Part shown: piece by piece, positions 1-11,600 of the stretch
Layout: each line of letters starts with the position of its first letter
Numbering within the stretch: the first letter of the stretch is position 1
DNA from: Metellina segmentata
Taxonomy: Eukaryota > Arthropoda > Arachnida > Araneae > Tetragnathidae
Reading direction: 5' to 3'
DNA length: 64,000 nucleotides
NCBI GenBank assembly: GCA_947359465.1
Contig: OX375877.1
Location: 71,002,698 to 71,066,697 of the forward strand
The notes under the pieces: generated by a model
The model's database searches: none
What the model was told of the DNA's origin: nothing
Seen by the model: only the letters and a program-made list of their open reading frames with translations
Translations under genes and position numbers: made by a program

Positions 1-289
1 AGACACAAACCGCCAGAACTAAACAATCTTTCAACAGCCACTCTGGCTGGCAAGGGAGTATTGTATTTATAATAAGTTTGTATTTATAAAATAAGTTTGT
101 ATCGATAAAAAATAAGTAGATAACTCAAAATCGGCAGAAGAATGTCTAGTTTTCACTGTCTCAAAAAATTCATCGTCACTGCTTGATGAATGTTGGTCAT
201 CAATCAGTACAATCAGTAGAAAACATTGACACTTCGCAACTGTAGAACGAAAAATCTTTTTGTACACAAGATTTTCGAACAAAAAAAAA

Positions 290-460
290 TGAAAAAAAAA
301 AAAAATGTAACGCGTTACTGTAGCTAAAATTACTTTATCGAAAATTATGCTACGAAGAACTTGTAAAATTACTGGTTTTCAAATGTAACGAATTACCTAT
401 AAGTTTATTGTAAAAAGTAATTATTACAAGTAACGCGTTACCGCCCAACCCTGGTGATAA
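290..460. mobile_element. Truncated hAT-like MITE end
   Basis: Two inverted GTAACGCGTTAC blocks (near 308 and 432) with diverged copies between them, ending in GCCCAACCCTG, whose reverse complement CAGGGTTGGGC is a hAT-type terminus. The matching left terminus is missing, so the element is truncated or the left end is rearranged. Confidence 0.5.
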
Positions 461-473
461 AGCACATAACGCC

Positions 474-1300
474 TTGCTTTGCCCGGATAAGAATAAAGGT
501 ATTAATTCGTCTGAGGACAAGAAAGATGAGGTCCTACAAACGGCTTTATCTCATCCAACGTGTACACGGGAAGTTGCTCGTATGATAGAAGTACTATTTC
601 AAGGGAAGAAATCCAAGAAAATTAGAGCTCTATGTGATTCCGGGTCACAAAAAAGTTATATTTTGACAATCACGGCCAAAGAGCTTGGTCTACAGCCTCT
701 GACTACAGAAACAGTAGCTCATTCGTTGTTTGGAGGGAATGGAAGCAAAGCCTCATAATAAATACCGTGTTCAGTTAAGTGCTCCACAGGATTTTTTGAA
801 AGATGAACAAAAATGAACCGTGTATTCGATTTCCTGGAATAGGATAGGATTTGTGGCCGAATACCCAGAGTCACAAAAGGTTCACTGCTCAAAGAAGTGA
901 AGTTTCACGAATATGGGTGTCCGACATAGGTTTAGGATGTCCCGAAGTTGAACTTTTAATTGGTAGTGATATTTATGGACAGCTTTTAACGGGTCAAATT
1001 AAACAATTAGAGAGCGGGCTGACTGCCGTGCAGACCAAAACTCGGGTGGACAGTATGCAGACAGCTAGAGAATCCTTCGGAAGTGTTGGACGGGAGGAAC
1101 TGCCTTGTTGACCACAAACCTGGTTGTGAAAAACATGAAAGTTCCTGAGTTGTTGAGGTTAGAAGCTTTCGGCATCACCGATCCGGGTGCAAATCTGTCA
1201 AAGGTTAACGAGGAAGAACTTGCTCACGACCAATTCCTACAAGAACTGACGAGGAATTAAGATGGTCGCTAATGTGTTGGGCTTCCATGGATAAAGGGAA
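474..1300 (+). pseudogene. BEL/Pao retrotransposon remnant (protease and start of RT region)
   Basis: Reading pieces resemble the BEL/Pao aspartic-protease region (DUF1758 type) with a CDSGSQ active-site-like motif near 631, then a segment with LLIGSDIYG, and further on the linker before reverse transcriptase ending in a GLPWIKG-like motif near 1279. The frames are broken by frameshifts between the pieces and by in-frame TAA codons at 1258-1260 and 1270-1272. No LTR was recognised. A decayed fragment, not a functional element. Confidence 0.75.
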
Positions 1301-1452
1301 AACAGTAAATTCCGTCCAATAGAAGTGTTGCTGAGAGAAGACTTATGAGCACGACTCAATTGAATATTCTTTTATATTTTGCGCATTATATTGTGACGTC
1401 AGACCTATTGAATCTGTTCGCAATTAGATGGGAATGCGTAGCAATCACCGGT

Positions 1453-1585
1453 GGTTAGCGAGCATTGGTCACACCTGACCCCACGAAAAGAACTGTCACA
1501 GGGAACGCCATGCTGGTTCCACAGTGGCTAGTATTCCCGTGACAGTTCTTTTCGTGAGGTCAGGTGTGACCACTGCTCGCTAACC
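1453..1585. repeat. Long hairpin: 47-bp arms, 39-bp spacer
   Basis: Left arm 1453-1499 and right arm 1539-1585 are reverse complements with two mismatches; GGGAA/TTCCC pairs extend the stem inward. Both arms carry GGTTAGCGAGCA and TCACACCTGAC. Adjacent DNA on both sides belongs to the interspersed repeat below. Confidence 0.88.
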
Positions 1586-1589
1586 CCCA

Positions 1590-1840
1590 ATGATTACTAC
1601 GAATTCGTAGCCTATTGGATAACAACCATAATGGTATTGCTCGTGGTGTTGGTTTGCTTTGCAAACCAAATGGAAATTCGTAGCCTAATGGAATGAATTT
1701 CTTGCAAATTCCAGTTTGGTTTGTTTCGCAAACCAAATTATGAATATCATGACCTATGGTTTGCTTCGCAAATTGGATAACAGCCATAACGGAGTTGCCC
1801 GTGGTTTTGGTTTGCTTTGCAAACCAAATGGGAATTCGGT
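1590..1840. repeat. Diverged tandem repeat with GGTTTGCTTTGCAAACC palindromes
   Basis: About 160-bp units start near 1612 and 1772 (TTGGATAACA-CCATAA, then a G-T-rich stretch, then the palindrome). The palindrome GGTTTGCTTTGCAAACCAAA or a variant occurs near 1650, 1717, 1759 and 1808. Related sequence (TGCTACGCAATCCCATTTGG) appears at 48868, inside the Helitron-like repeat. Confidence 0.7.
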
Positions 1841-2575
1841 GTGACGTTACAATGTCTTGCAAAAATATAAATATTTAATTGAAAAATTATTTATTAAAAG
1901 AAAATCAAACGAAAAGGTTTCGATCTGGTGTCAAATTTTCCGCAGATTTCAAATCCGTTGAAATTTTTAATCTATCTTTTACGATCCCAATTTTACAAAA
2001 CAGAACTTATTTGTGCCAACCAAAATGTTTATTTTCTTCGCTTTCTTTCGCTGAAATCGTAAGAGGGCAGGTAATGTAATGTTTAATTTTGGAACACGAA
2101 TGTTGGCATGACGTCACATTCTCTTGCGAAATTATAAGATATTCAATTCAAAAATTTTATTTATTTTAAGAAAATCATATTAGGTAACGTTCTAATGTGA
2201 AATTTTCCGCAGATTTCAAATCCGTTGAAATTTTTACTCCATCTTTAACGGTCTAGGAGATAGAAAAAGGAACTATATAACTAAAGATAAAACTGTTTTT
2301 TATCGTCTGCTGGAAAATCATTCCTCCGCGTAAAATGAAAACAGAAAAATAAATTTAGAATCTGATCTTTTATGCTGTCGCCATTCCAAAGAAAACAATA
2401 ATAGTAAAATTTCATTAAATTCGTTTAAAATTGTTCTAGATTGAATTTTAAAATTCGCCGCGACCCTAATATTGCAAAACATTTGGACTACCTGCGTGCC
2501 AAATCCCATCACTGCAAGTGCCATAGATTCGTCAGGACTTTGCGTGCAAGAAACAAACACTTCCTTAGCTGTGTT
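1830..2575. repeat. Interspersed repeat, copy 1 (related to 52080-52940)
   Basis: Shares long blocks with 52080-52940 in the same order and orientation, such as CAGATTTCAAATCCGTTGAA and GCCAAATCCCATCAC. The CAGATTTCAAATCCGTTGAA block is repeated within each copy (near 1944 and 2211 here), so the unit has an internal duplication. Apparent ORFs across it are non-coding. Confidence 0.75.
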
Positions 2576-2906
2576 CCAAAACTATATCACACGAAGAAAC
2601 GTTGCACTATTTAATCACATCACTTCCACAACCCCTATTACTACTAACGTGGCAGCTACACTGGAGCCGTACAGCGCGACCCTGAGCAGCTGCTCTTGGG
2701 CATCAGGCGCACCAGTGTGCCGGTTCACACCCTTGAGAAGCACTACGTTATACATTAAATTGCGACTTTATTCATCGAAACCATTTCTATCTTTGCGATT
2801 AATCAAGATAGTAAACATTTCACCGAATTTCAAATCTCTGCGTCAATTTAACGTTTTTTGAATATTTTTGGAGGTTCATTAGGGTTTGCCTTGATAGTAT
2901 GGTATT

Positions 2907-2960
2907 TTAATTAACGCTGCACTGGAGCAACACAACAGGCTATTAGGGTTTGTTTTGAAA
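2907..2960. mobile_element. SINE fragment
   Basis: Matches CTGCACTGGAGCAACACAAC and AGGCTATTAG of the SINE family seen at 15466, 20695 and 22258. Only the tail-proximal part is present. Confidence 0.55.
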
Positions 2961-4165
2961 ATTAATGCAAAGAGTTTCACGACAATCTGGCAACCAGTGA
3001 TTCCGATGGTTTTCTTGAATGGTTGCTATGATTTGGACCGGTATTTACAACTTCGAAGTTGGTGTCATTTAAGAATTTTCTCCCCAAAGAAAAATCCAGA
3101 AAATACTTTTCCGTATAGAAGACCCAGGTGTTTATTCGAGACTTCCAGAGAAGTTAGAAGTTGTGAAAATATCGTTCCTTCATGGATTGCCACGACGTAG
3201 TTCCAAATGCAGAGTTTAGAGTTACTTAATATTTTCTAACACGCTAAAGTCCGGCAGATTTTTTTTGTAAGAAAGTGGTCTCTTCCGCCAAATTTCCGAA
3301 AAATCTGGAAGAGTTGGCAGGGATGGAATACCTGCCTGGATGAGGTTATTTTTAATCACATTCAAACAATACAATAAAATTATAGCAAAATGGAGTTTGG
3401 ATTTTGCACAGGCAATAGTGACCATCTTGAATAAACACGCATCAACATTAACACAACTTCAGTTGTACGTATAACTCGGATCTCCATTAATCTGTCAATA
3501 AAAATTATAGTCATGTGAGTAAATCGAATTTATTAAAAAAAACCACATTTCAGTAAACAAAGTTTATTTCACATAAACAGGATAAACATAAAAGCTGGAT
3601 AAACGTATAACAGAACAATTCTTAAATAACAAGGAATGCTGCAGCAGGTAACATGGAATGCTGCTTATGCTTTTTAAAAGAGAAATAGTAAAAACATTCA
3701 TGAAATGTCAAGGAATGGAATATTTATATGGATGGAAGAAATGGACAGAATATTGAAATGCACCATAGCTAAGTGTGGACATGCAAAAATAGAATTCACA
3801 ATGGAGACTAATAAAAATACAGAATTATCCACACCAGACTGTACACTGTATAAAAATAGTTACACTGTGCAGAGTAAATATATAGTTTTTCTGTACAGCG
3901 TTAATGTGACTCCAGAAAATATAAAAGCTTTTCATCACATATGCTTCAATACTGTTTCCATAACAATGAAAAGTAATTTGGTTAAAAATAGATTTTGTTT
4001 TAAAAGTTTGGTAATTCATGCATGTGAATTATAATGCAATAACAAAAAAGCTCAGAATCTATAAAAATAAATATTCAATAGAACAATAGTAGTATAAAAA
4101 ATCTACATGAGATAAAAAAAAATGCACATAACCTTGAAGTGAGAGAAACCAAAAGAAAATATTAC
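2961..4165. other. No recognised gene
   Basis: AT-rich sequence with short unsupported ORFs only. No domain, TIR or splice-consistent coding segment found. Confidence 0.5.
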
Positions 4166-4173
4166 TGCTAGAC

Positions 4174-4717
4174 CAGGCCTCGAAAAAGATTTTTTAATAC
4201 AGGTGCACCTTATGCACGTAATTTTTTTAATTAGGTGCACAGGTTATATTTTATGAGCACATTTTTAAAAAAAACGTAATATTATTACATTAATGTAATG
4301 TAAACTACTTTATTAGTTGGGTATGTTTAGATTGGTTAGTAGTAGATAGTTAATAAAAATATTTAAAAATCTAAATTCTCCTTTCTCCAGTGCAAGGCTG
4401 TCGCGACAGTCACTTCAACAGAACCACTTGGAAATTTTTTGATTATCGGAAAGTTCTGGTGGCAGTGGCACAAGTAAACCTTCCTCCTGTATACGCCTGT
4501 TACGGACCAGAAATTTTGCTTTTGCGTAGTGTGTATTTAGGAATTTTAATTACGTTCATTTGGAGCAAGAGAGGTCGATAATATTTTGTTCAAACATCAA
4601 AATAACATTAAACACGTCTCCCCCATTCTTTTTTTTTTAACGTGCACCTATCGGGAAAAAATTAGGTGCACAATTCTATTTTCATGTGCACAGTGCACAC
4701 GGATATTTCGAGCCCTG
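4174..4717. mobile_element. Non-autonomous hAT-type element, 544 bp
   Basis: Begins CAGGCCTCGAAA and ends TTTCGAGCCCTG (inverted). Subterminal AGGTGCAC/GTGCACCT palindromic motifs occur on both sides. Flanked by an exact 8-bp duplication TGCTAGAC (4166-4173 and 4718-4725), the hallmark of hAT integration. Internal sequence shows no transposase. The same family recurs at 50126-50263. Confidence 0.9.
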
Positions 4718-4725
4718 TGCTAGAC

Positions 4726-7700
4726 AAATGCCTAAAAAATGTTTTTAAAGAATTAAAAAAGCTTTCAGAATAATTGAAATCTTCAGCTAAAACCCAAAAT
4801 AACTCTAAAATAATCAGAAAGAGCCATAAAAATATCTAATCATTAATCTATTTGATACTATGCAGCTGAGTGTGCATTGATCTATAAATCATTAAATGTT
4901 TACATAAAACTAAGGAAAAGAATTGACTATTTCATATTTACATTGAATACAAAACAGTGTATATTCTTGTTTTGAATTATTTTTAAAAAAAGGTTTCGGC
5001 ATAAATAAGTAGTTTGGATTAAGAGAAAGAGATGCTTAAGTTAAAATTCATATCTATAATTCACATGTTTCTACAGATATAGAAGTTTTAAAAACAAACT
5101 TTTTAAAAAAGGAATGTAATCTAATCATTTTCAAATCTGTTTATAAAGCAAATAATTTTTAAATAGTACTCTAGAATTCCATTTCTAACTATAAAACCGT
5201 TAATTAGGTGGAAATTAGGTTAGTATTATGAATGGATTTTCTCACCCTATCAATTATCTCACCTAATTAACCTTTGATTTATATTATAATCAACAACATT
5301 TTTATTCCATCTGTCCATATCAGACAGTTTAAGTATTTAGATTGGAAAGCTCAATTTCAATAAATGATTAATTATCAAATAAAAATTATGCAAATCTAAA
5401 TTTGAGATTCTTTAAAAATAAAAAAAAGCATTAAAATTACATATGAAACATAAAAAAAAAAGTAAATTGTAACTTTTCCGGTCTAAAACAATCTAGCGAA
5501 AATTTTAAAATGCAAACGTACAAAAGGTTGATAGTAAGGCAGATAGCCCCAAACATACAATAAAAACAGCTGTCAAATCAAAATGGATTATATCAACCAA
5601 CAATAAAAATTTGCAAGCAATGCAAAATATGGGTCATTATCAGAAGGTACTTCTCATGGTTCTTTCATTTTTAATTACAAGCAATTTTCTCATACCCCAG
5701 TCACTTCAATAGAAAAAAACTCAATAAAATGGATGTTTAAATAAAATTTTGCATCAGCATTTCCCATCTAATGTATCATTTAAATTGTAAAACTTAGTGC
5801 CAACATATAACATGAGGCATAACTTCATGAGCATCACGAGATTTCTGAGGAGTGAAGTATTGCTTTTACCCTACGTAACATTTAATTACTAAATAACTAC
5901 ATCCATATATTGATTGCAAAATTCTTGACCAATGGAAACATTCCATTGGTCAAGAATGCAAAAACTGGTTCGAAGTCATGCAGGGAAAACTGTAGATTGC
6001 CCAGTGCAGGATTGCCGCACGTTTTACAGTTTACTTTTCACCTTTACACTACGGCCAGCACAACAGTTGTACCTTGAAAATTATAAGAATCGCACCAGTT
6101 TTATTTATAGCCGTACTCAAAAGGTTAACAGAAAAATACAAAGCACTGTTATATGAATATCTCATAGTAAGTCCTAATAAAAAAAAGTTTGTTTCCTGCA
6201 ACAAGAGCAAAAATATTAGGGTAGGTAGGAAAAAGTTTTTTTGGCTAAATATTTTTAGCAGATATGCAAAAGGAAATATTATCTGAGTATTAATGTTAGA
6301 TTTAAAATTGATCATAGGTGTGATCAGTGATATGAAATACCTGGGTACATTTATTTTTGTGGGTCAATATCCTGGGTATATACTCAGGTATTTATTCAAA
6401 TTGGGTGTTTAAAATTTTTCTTCAGGTTTAACTGCTTATTCACCCCTAAATAGTTTATTTATGACAGATAATGTCTGAACTGATTATAAAATAAAAATTA
6501 TTAATTCTTTACAATCGCTGTGTGTGACATTGTAATCAATTCATTGTTTTAACGAACATGTGTTTTGAAAATTAAAATATATTAAAAAGTCTAAAAAACC
6601 TTTAGGGTTGGAATTTTTGTATTGTAATTTCAGGGTCGGTCAGGTTACAGGAAGCAAACCATTTTTTTTGCTTGGCCTAACTAAGGTGTAACTAATTATG
6701 GATAGTTAATGTTAAAGAGGCTGTTATAGATTCATTCATCGAGATGTAGGCTGGTTTGGAATGTTGATTTTAAATGAATTGACTGGGATGACTCTTTTCT
6801 CAGATGCGGGACAATTCCTGAAAATGAAAGGATTGAATTTACAAGGGAGTTTACATTCCCAATAAATCACAAACAATGTTGAGACAATTTGGTTAAAACA
6901 CAAAAAAAATTAAATCCATTGAAAATATATTAAAAAAGGTCATAAAAATTATACCAGCTCCAATTAAACTCAGATATATATTAGTCAAAAATGTTTGCTA
7001 TTTCCCAGATTTTGCTGTAGAAAGAGTACTAGAGTTGACATCAGCTAGGTTGTCAGCATTTCAATCCAGTCTGTCTTTTTTATGATTTTTCAACTTCAGA
7101 AAATCATAATATTGCTAAAGGATCTGATGTTTTTCTATGCAGTTACAACTTATCAGCAAAAGCCAATCCAACAGCCCCTTTTTTGCAAAAAAAAAAAGTG
7201 AAGTTTACTATATTGAATTGTTTTTCTTTTTTTCTTACATTTCTGAAGTGAATAGAATGTTGTTAAAAATCAAAAGCAATTTTAGAGAAGTTTAGGTATA
7301 TTGCTCCACAGGGTAATCCAGTTAGGAATGAAAAATTTGAAAAAATTCTATTAAGTTCCTTTCATAGATTAACTATACAAGAAATATTTTTACATAAAAA
7401 TTCTTGTTAATTATACTTTAAAAACCTTAAAACTTTATTTCATAGAGTTGCTGGCGTAGAAGTTATTTGTAAATTCGGACTAATGTTGTTACTAGTACAT
7501 TTTAATCCTTTTGATTGCTCAAAAGAACTTGCAATTTAAAATTTAATCTCACTGGGATAACACAACACATATGCATCAACACATTTATAGCTTAAATTTA
7601 GAAATGGTTCAACTTCTTAGAAAGATATAGGCTAAAAATTGTATTTACTGACAAGAAATTTTAACAAAAATAGCTATAAAACAATTATTTAAAATACTGG

Positions 7701-7967
7701 AATGAACTGGTAAAATATGAATGCATACTAAAATTGCATGAAATTGACTAAACTAAAAACTATTACAAATAAAGCCCAAAATATAAATATTTTTGCTGAA
7801 GACAATTTTCTGAAATTTCAACTTTAGGGAGCCTAAGTAACTTAGCTACATGTCTCTATTCACAAAATAAATTAAAACCTTTTTTTTAAACCTTGTAATT
7901 CATGTTTTTAATTCTCATCAACACTGAGTTGTCCATAAAATCTATAGAAAATAAAACATTTGATTCA
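4726..7967. other. AT-rich region, probably includes the DENND1 3' UTR; short repeats
   Basis: No convincing coding segment. Lies directly downstream of the DENND1 stop (minus strand), so part is likely 3' UTR; several TTTATT (AATAAA on the minus strand) sites exist but none can be chosen. ACTACGGCCAGCACAACAG near 6046 resembles a segment near 17886 and may be a small repeat family. Confidence 0.4.
5921..5957. repeat. Perfect 17-bp inverted repeat with 3-nt loop
   Basis: ATTCTTGACCAATGGAA, loop ACA, then the exact reverse complement. Confidence 0.95.
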
Positions 7968-8678
7968 TCACTGAAAATCTTCCCAAGCCGACGAATTTGT
8001 GCTCAACTGGTTCACATTCTCTTTGCCAAAGTTATTATTCTTAGTATCTGCGACTATAAATGGATTTGTGGATACTTTGGAAGCCGAATTCAGCTGCATC
8101 ACAGGAGGAGGGTCGTTATAAACACCAGAACAAGCTGAGGGCGGAGTGGATAACGTTCGAGACAAAATCTGTGATTTGTACCCAGACACCGGGGACAGAT
8201 TCTTCAGTTTCTCGGAGCTGGAGGAAAGGTACCGCGAGTCCTTTGATGGAAGTGGAGGAGATTGCCACATGTTCACCATGTTTTTGACGTTGGGGCCCGA
8301 GAAGCTCTTGCAAATCGTCGACTCTCCACTCTGGAAAGGCGAGGTCTGAGGACTCTGGCAGAAGGGATTGGTATTTCTAAAGTTCCTGTATTCAAACACA
8401 GAATGTGTTGAGAGATTGGCGTTTCCTATCGATTTTCTTTCCGACAGGGAAAATAGGTCGCTGAGTTCCGATTTGTGGGATACTTCTCCATCGAGCTCAA
8501 TGAGCAGTTGTGCTTCGAGAGGTTCTGAGGAAGTGCGTGCTGCCAGCTTGCTCTTGGAACTGGGGGGCCTGGGGAGCAAGGGCGGTGGAGCTGGATCTGT
8601 GAGGTTCTCGGAAAGGTTGGATGGCAGCTTTGCTGGAGATGCAAGGCAATCTGGACCACAAGGTATTTTGCTTTCAAG
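7968..8678 (-). CDS. DENND1: DENND1 exon 21, C-terminal tail (residues 569-804) and stop
   Basis: 236 codons from LESKIPCG to AWEDFQ and TGA. Acceptor is a long T tract ending CTTCAG. GC content is visibly higher than in the surrounding DNA. Visible motifs: Pro-rich [12 protein letters not shown] (597-608), clathrin-box-like LIELD (627-631), DLF (642-644), NPF at 672-674 and 773-775, and WEDF (800-803), the WxxF type bound by AP-2. Apparent plus-strand ORFs here are antisense shadows of this exon. Confidence 0.92.
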   Translation of the reverse strand, partial: LESKIPCGPDCLASPAKLPSNLSENLTDPAPPPLLPRPPSSKSKLAARTSSEPLEAQLLIELDGEVSHKSELSDLFSLSERKSIGNANLSTHSVFEYRNFRNTNPFCQSPQTSPFQSGESTICKSFSGPNVKNMVNMWQSPPLPSKDSRYLSSSSEKLKNLSPVSGYKSQILSRTLSTPPSACSGVYNDPPPVMQLNSASKVSTNPFIVADTKNNNFGKENVNQLSTNSSAWEDFQ

Positions 8679-11600
8679 CTGAAGGAAAAAAAAAAAAAAA
8701 CTAAACACTACTGCTAAATGCCCAAAAAAATTCAAACCCATTTTACAACCAATAAAATCTTTGTCATTTTAGTTACATACATAAAAAAAGTGGTAAGGGA
8801 TTTTCATTTTACACATACACTAGCAAAGAGACATTTAAGAAATCCAAATTAGTGTACTTTTCAGTATATAGATGGATTAAAGCAGTAACTAATTAACTGA
8901 AAAAACAAAAATTTACTGTACCTCCGTTTAAAGACTAACTATTTGTTTTGGGGTCAAAAGTACTAAATTATATGTATTTTGATTGTGTCTAAACAGATTA
9001 CAATAACTCAATGTATTTCTTATCAGGAAAATAAGCATTAAATCTCCATAAAAAAAACGTCAGTTTATGAGTTTCAGCTCTGACAGCAACAATATCTGTA
9101 TTTATGTAGTCTGCTAGTAGTATGAAGGAAGAAATTAAATATTTAAAATTTCCATTAATTTATTAGCAGTAATGCTGCTTCAGAAAAAAAAAAGTTTAGA
9201 ATTCTGTTTCAGCATGAGGGAATATAATTTTAGGTATACAATAACGTAATATAGACATATCTAACACTTTTCAAGATAATGGAAAAAAAGACCTAAAATT
9301 ATGAAATATTTGGAATCAACACACTGAATGCAACTGAAGAGAATAAATATAAATATAAACCAAATATAAAAGTATAAAAATCAAAAATAGTGCAAATTTC
9401 CTCTGAAAAATTCCAATTTCAATATTAAAAATAACATTGATAGGTGCAAATAGGCGTTATACTGGTTGCCTTCACTATAGCAAGCTGTAAATGTACAATG
9501 ATCAAATCCACGCCACAACAATTCACAAGTTGTAAATTATAAGGCAACTGTTGATGGTTTGTTGCGCTTTGGTCATATTTTTTGGAACAAAAGGATGGAT
9601 GAATCACAATAAGAAAAATGAAAGATAAATTTAGGGGGACAGAAATTTTTTATTTGCAAACTAACTCTAGTAAACACTGTAGTCAATGCTTTTGTAAATA
9701 GTCTGCTTTAGAAATATGTGTTGAAGTGTAAAATCTCCCTAAGGATGTTCAGTAGAATGACATAAAATTCAGAAAAATTACATAATATTCAACTTGTGCA
9801 AATTTTACAAGGAAATCAAAATAACTGAAGTGTTTTTCCATGCTTCACTTGAAAATATTAATAAAGAGAAAAAAATATGCAATATTACTGATAAATCAAT
9901 AAGCTGCGGATCTGATATGCTGGTTCGAGGGTGAGACGAATTATTGCATAGGGAGCAGCTGCGAAAAATAACTTCATGCAGATCTCCCATTAGGTCAACA
10001 TCAATGGGTTGAAATGTTAATTGTGGACTATCCAAAATGCTTCTTCTGACTGGAGACATAGGAGTTAGAAGATCTGCCTCAGCGAGAGCTGAATATCTGA
10101 AATAATAGTGAAAAAGTAAGAACCATAAAGCAAATACTACGCATCAAATTAAGAATGAGAGAGAGAGAGCTAATAAACTTAGCTAAGAACAAACAATTAG
10201 CAGTCATGATAATGTTAACAAATAAAAAATAGGTATGTTTAAAATACTTACAGAGTATTCTGACCTTCTTTGGATTTTGATTTGGATAAAATTTCCTTTT
10301 TATACACATTCTGTAAGTAAAATAAAAAGTAAAATTTTTAAGTTCAAAGAAAATTTTATTATTAATCACTTTTGCTCAAACTTCTAATTAAAATATTTAT
10401 AAATGAAGGCGCATGAAATTCTAGGAAAATTTAAAGGTACACTAGTGAATTGAGAGTCTAAATGGAAAATCATTTTTAAAATGTAATCAATACCATTAAA
10501 AACCAAAAATCATTCACTCCAGATTACATTTCAGTATTTAGATCAAATTAATAATACAAGATTAAAATACTGCTTCTTAAGTTTGTAACATTATAAGACA
10601 AAAATTAAATTTTTTGAAATACATAAATTAATTATTCTACATACTTTAGTAAAATACATAATAAAAGAATGTGTCTTTCCTTGATGCACTTTAAAAAGGA
10701 AGAGTAATGTTTGATTGTTTAGGAATGCTAGTTGGCAAGAAAGTAGACTTTATGGGACAGTACCGTTTTTATCAAATTACATGGCTGTTCCATCGTTTTA
10801 ATAAAACTTTTGTCGTTTTTAATAAAAACTATAGATATATTTAATATTAGTCAATCATAAATTATAATTAATAACACAAAATCATCCATCAATATCCCAT
10901 GGATACCAGTAATTTGTTTTGCCTGTATTCTGGCATTGGCTTTGTTACTCAATGCTGATATTATTTTAAGCTTTAAGTCTGTCCTTGCAATGTCAAAGAA
11001 GCAAAACAGTTTTAATGATGAAATTCAGGAAACTTACTGTCTTGCTTTTACATGAATATAGAATATTCATTACATAACCCATTCTGTTTTTGCTACCCCA
11101 ATGTCCCAGTTTTGTCTCGAGGAACACAAAGTCCATGTGAGAGTAAGTAATGCTTGACCTAGAAGTCGAGCATTACTCTGTAGTCAACTAAAGATGAATG
11201 ACTCAAAAAAATTAAATCCGACAACTTAAACTGGAAGCGTTGTTTGAGGTACACTAAATGCACTGATTCAATCCATGCACATGTGAACATTTTTTTAATA
11301 AAATTTTTTGAACCTACAGAAAACTTTTTTTGAGAAATTAAAAAGTAATTTTAAATGTAAAGAAATTCATGCAAAAATTACAATGTGTTCAAAACATTTT
11401 TTCTAAGTAGAATAGATGTAAAATTAATACAATAAATTCACATCTATACTGATGTACTAATGACTCAATTCAACTACCTGATTTTTACGCTGGTAGGAGT
11501 CAATTCCATTCAACGAAGTAGGAGCACTTCCTCGACGTTTAGGAACATCTGGTGCTTCATCTTGGATCATCTGAAATGAATCATATATTTTACTGAAATT

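Noticed and set aside
2472..2861. 129-aa plus-strand ORF
   Set aside because: Lies across a repeat and unique AT-rich DNA; no domain, and overlapping repeat copy at 52080-52940 has no such frame.
3705..4034. 109-aa plus-strand ORF
   Set aside because: Low-complexity composition, opposite-strand ORF of similar length, no recognisable family or splice context.
8060..8682. Plus-strand ORFs over this region (75-104 aa)
   Set aside because: They are antisense to the last DENND1 exon, which has conserved motifs and correct splicing on the minus strand.
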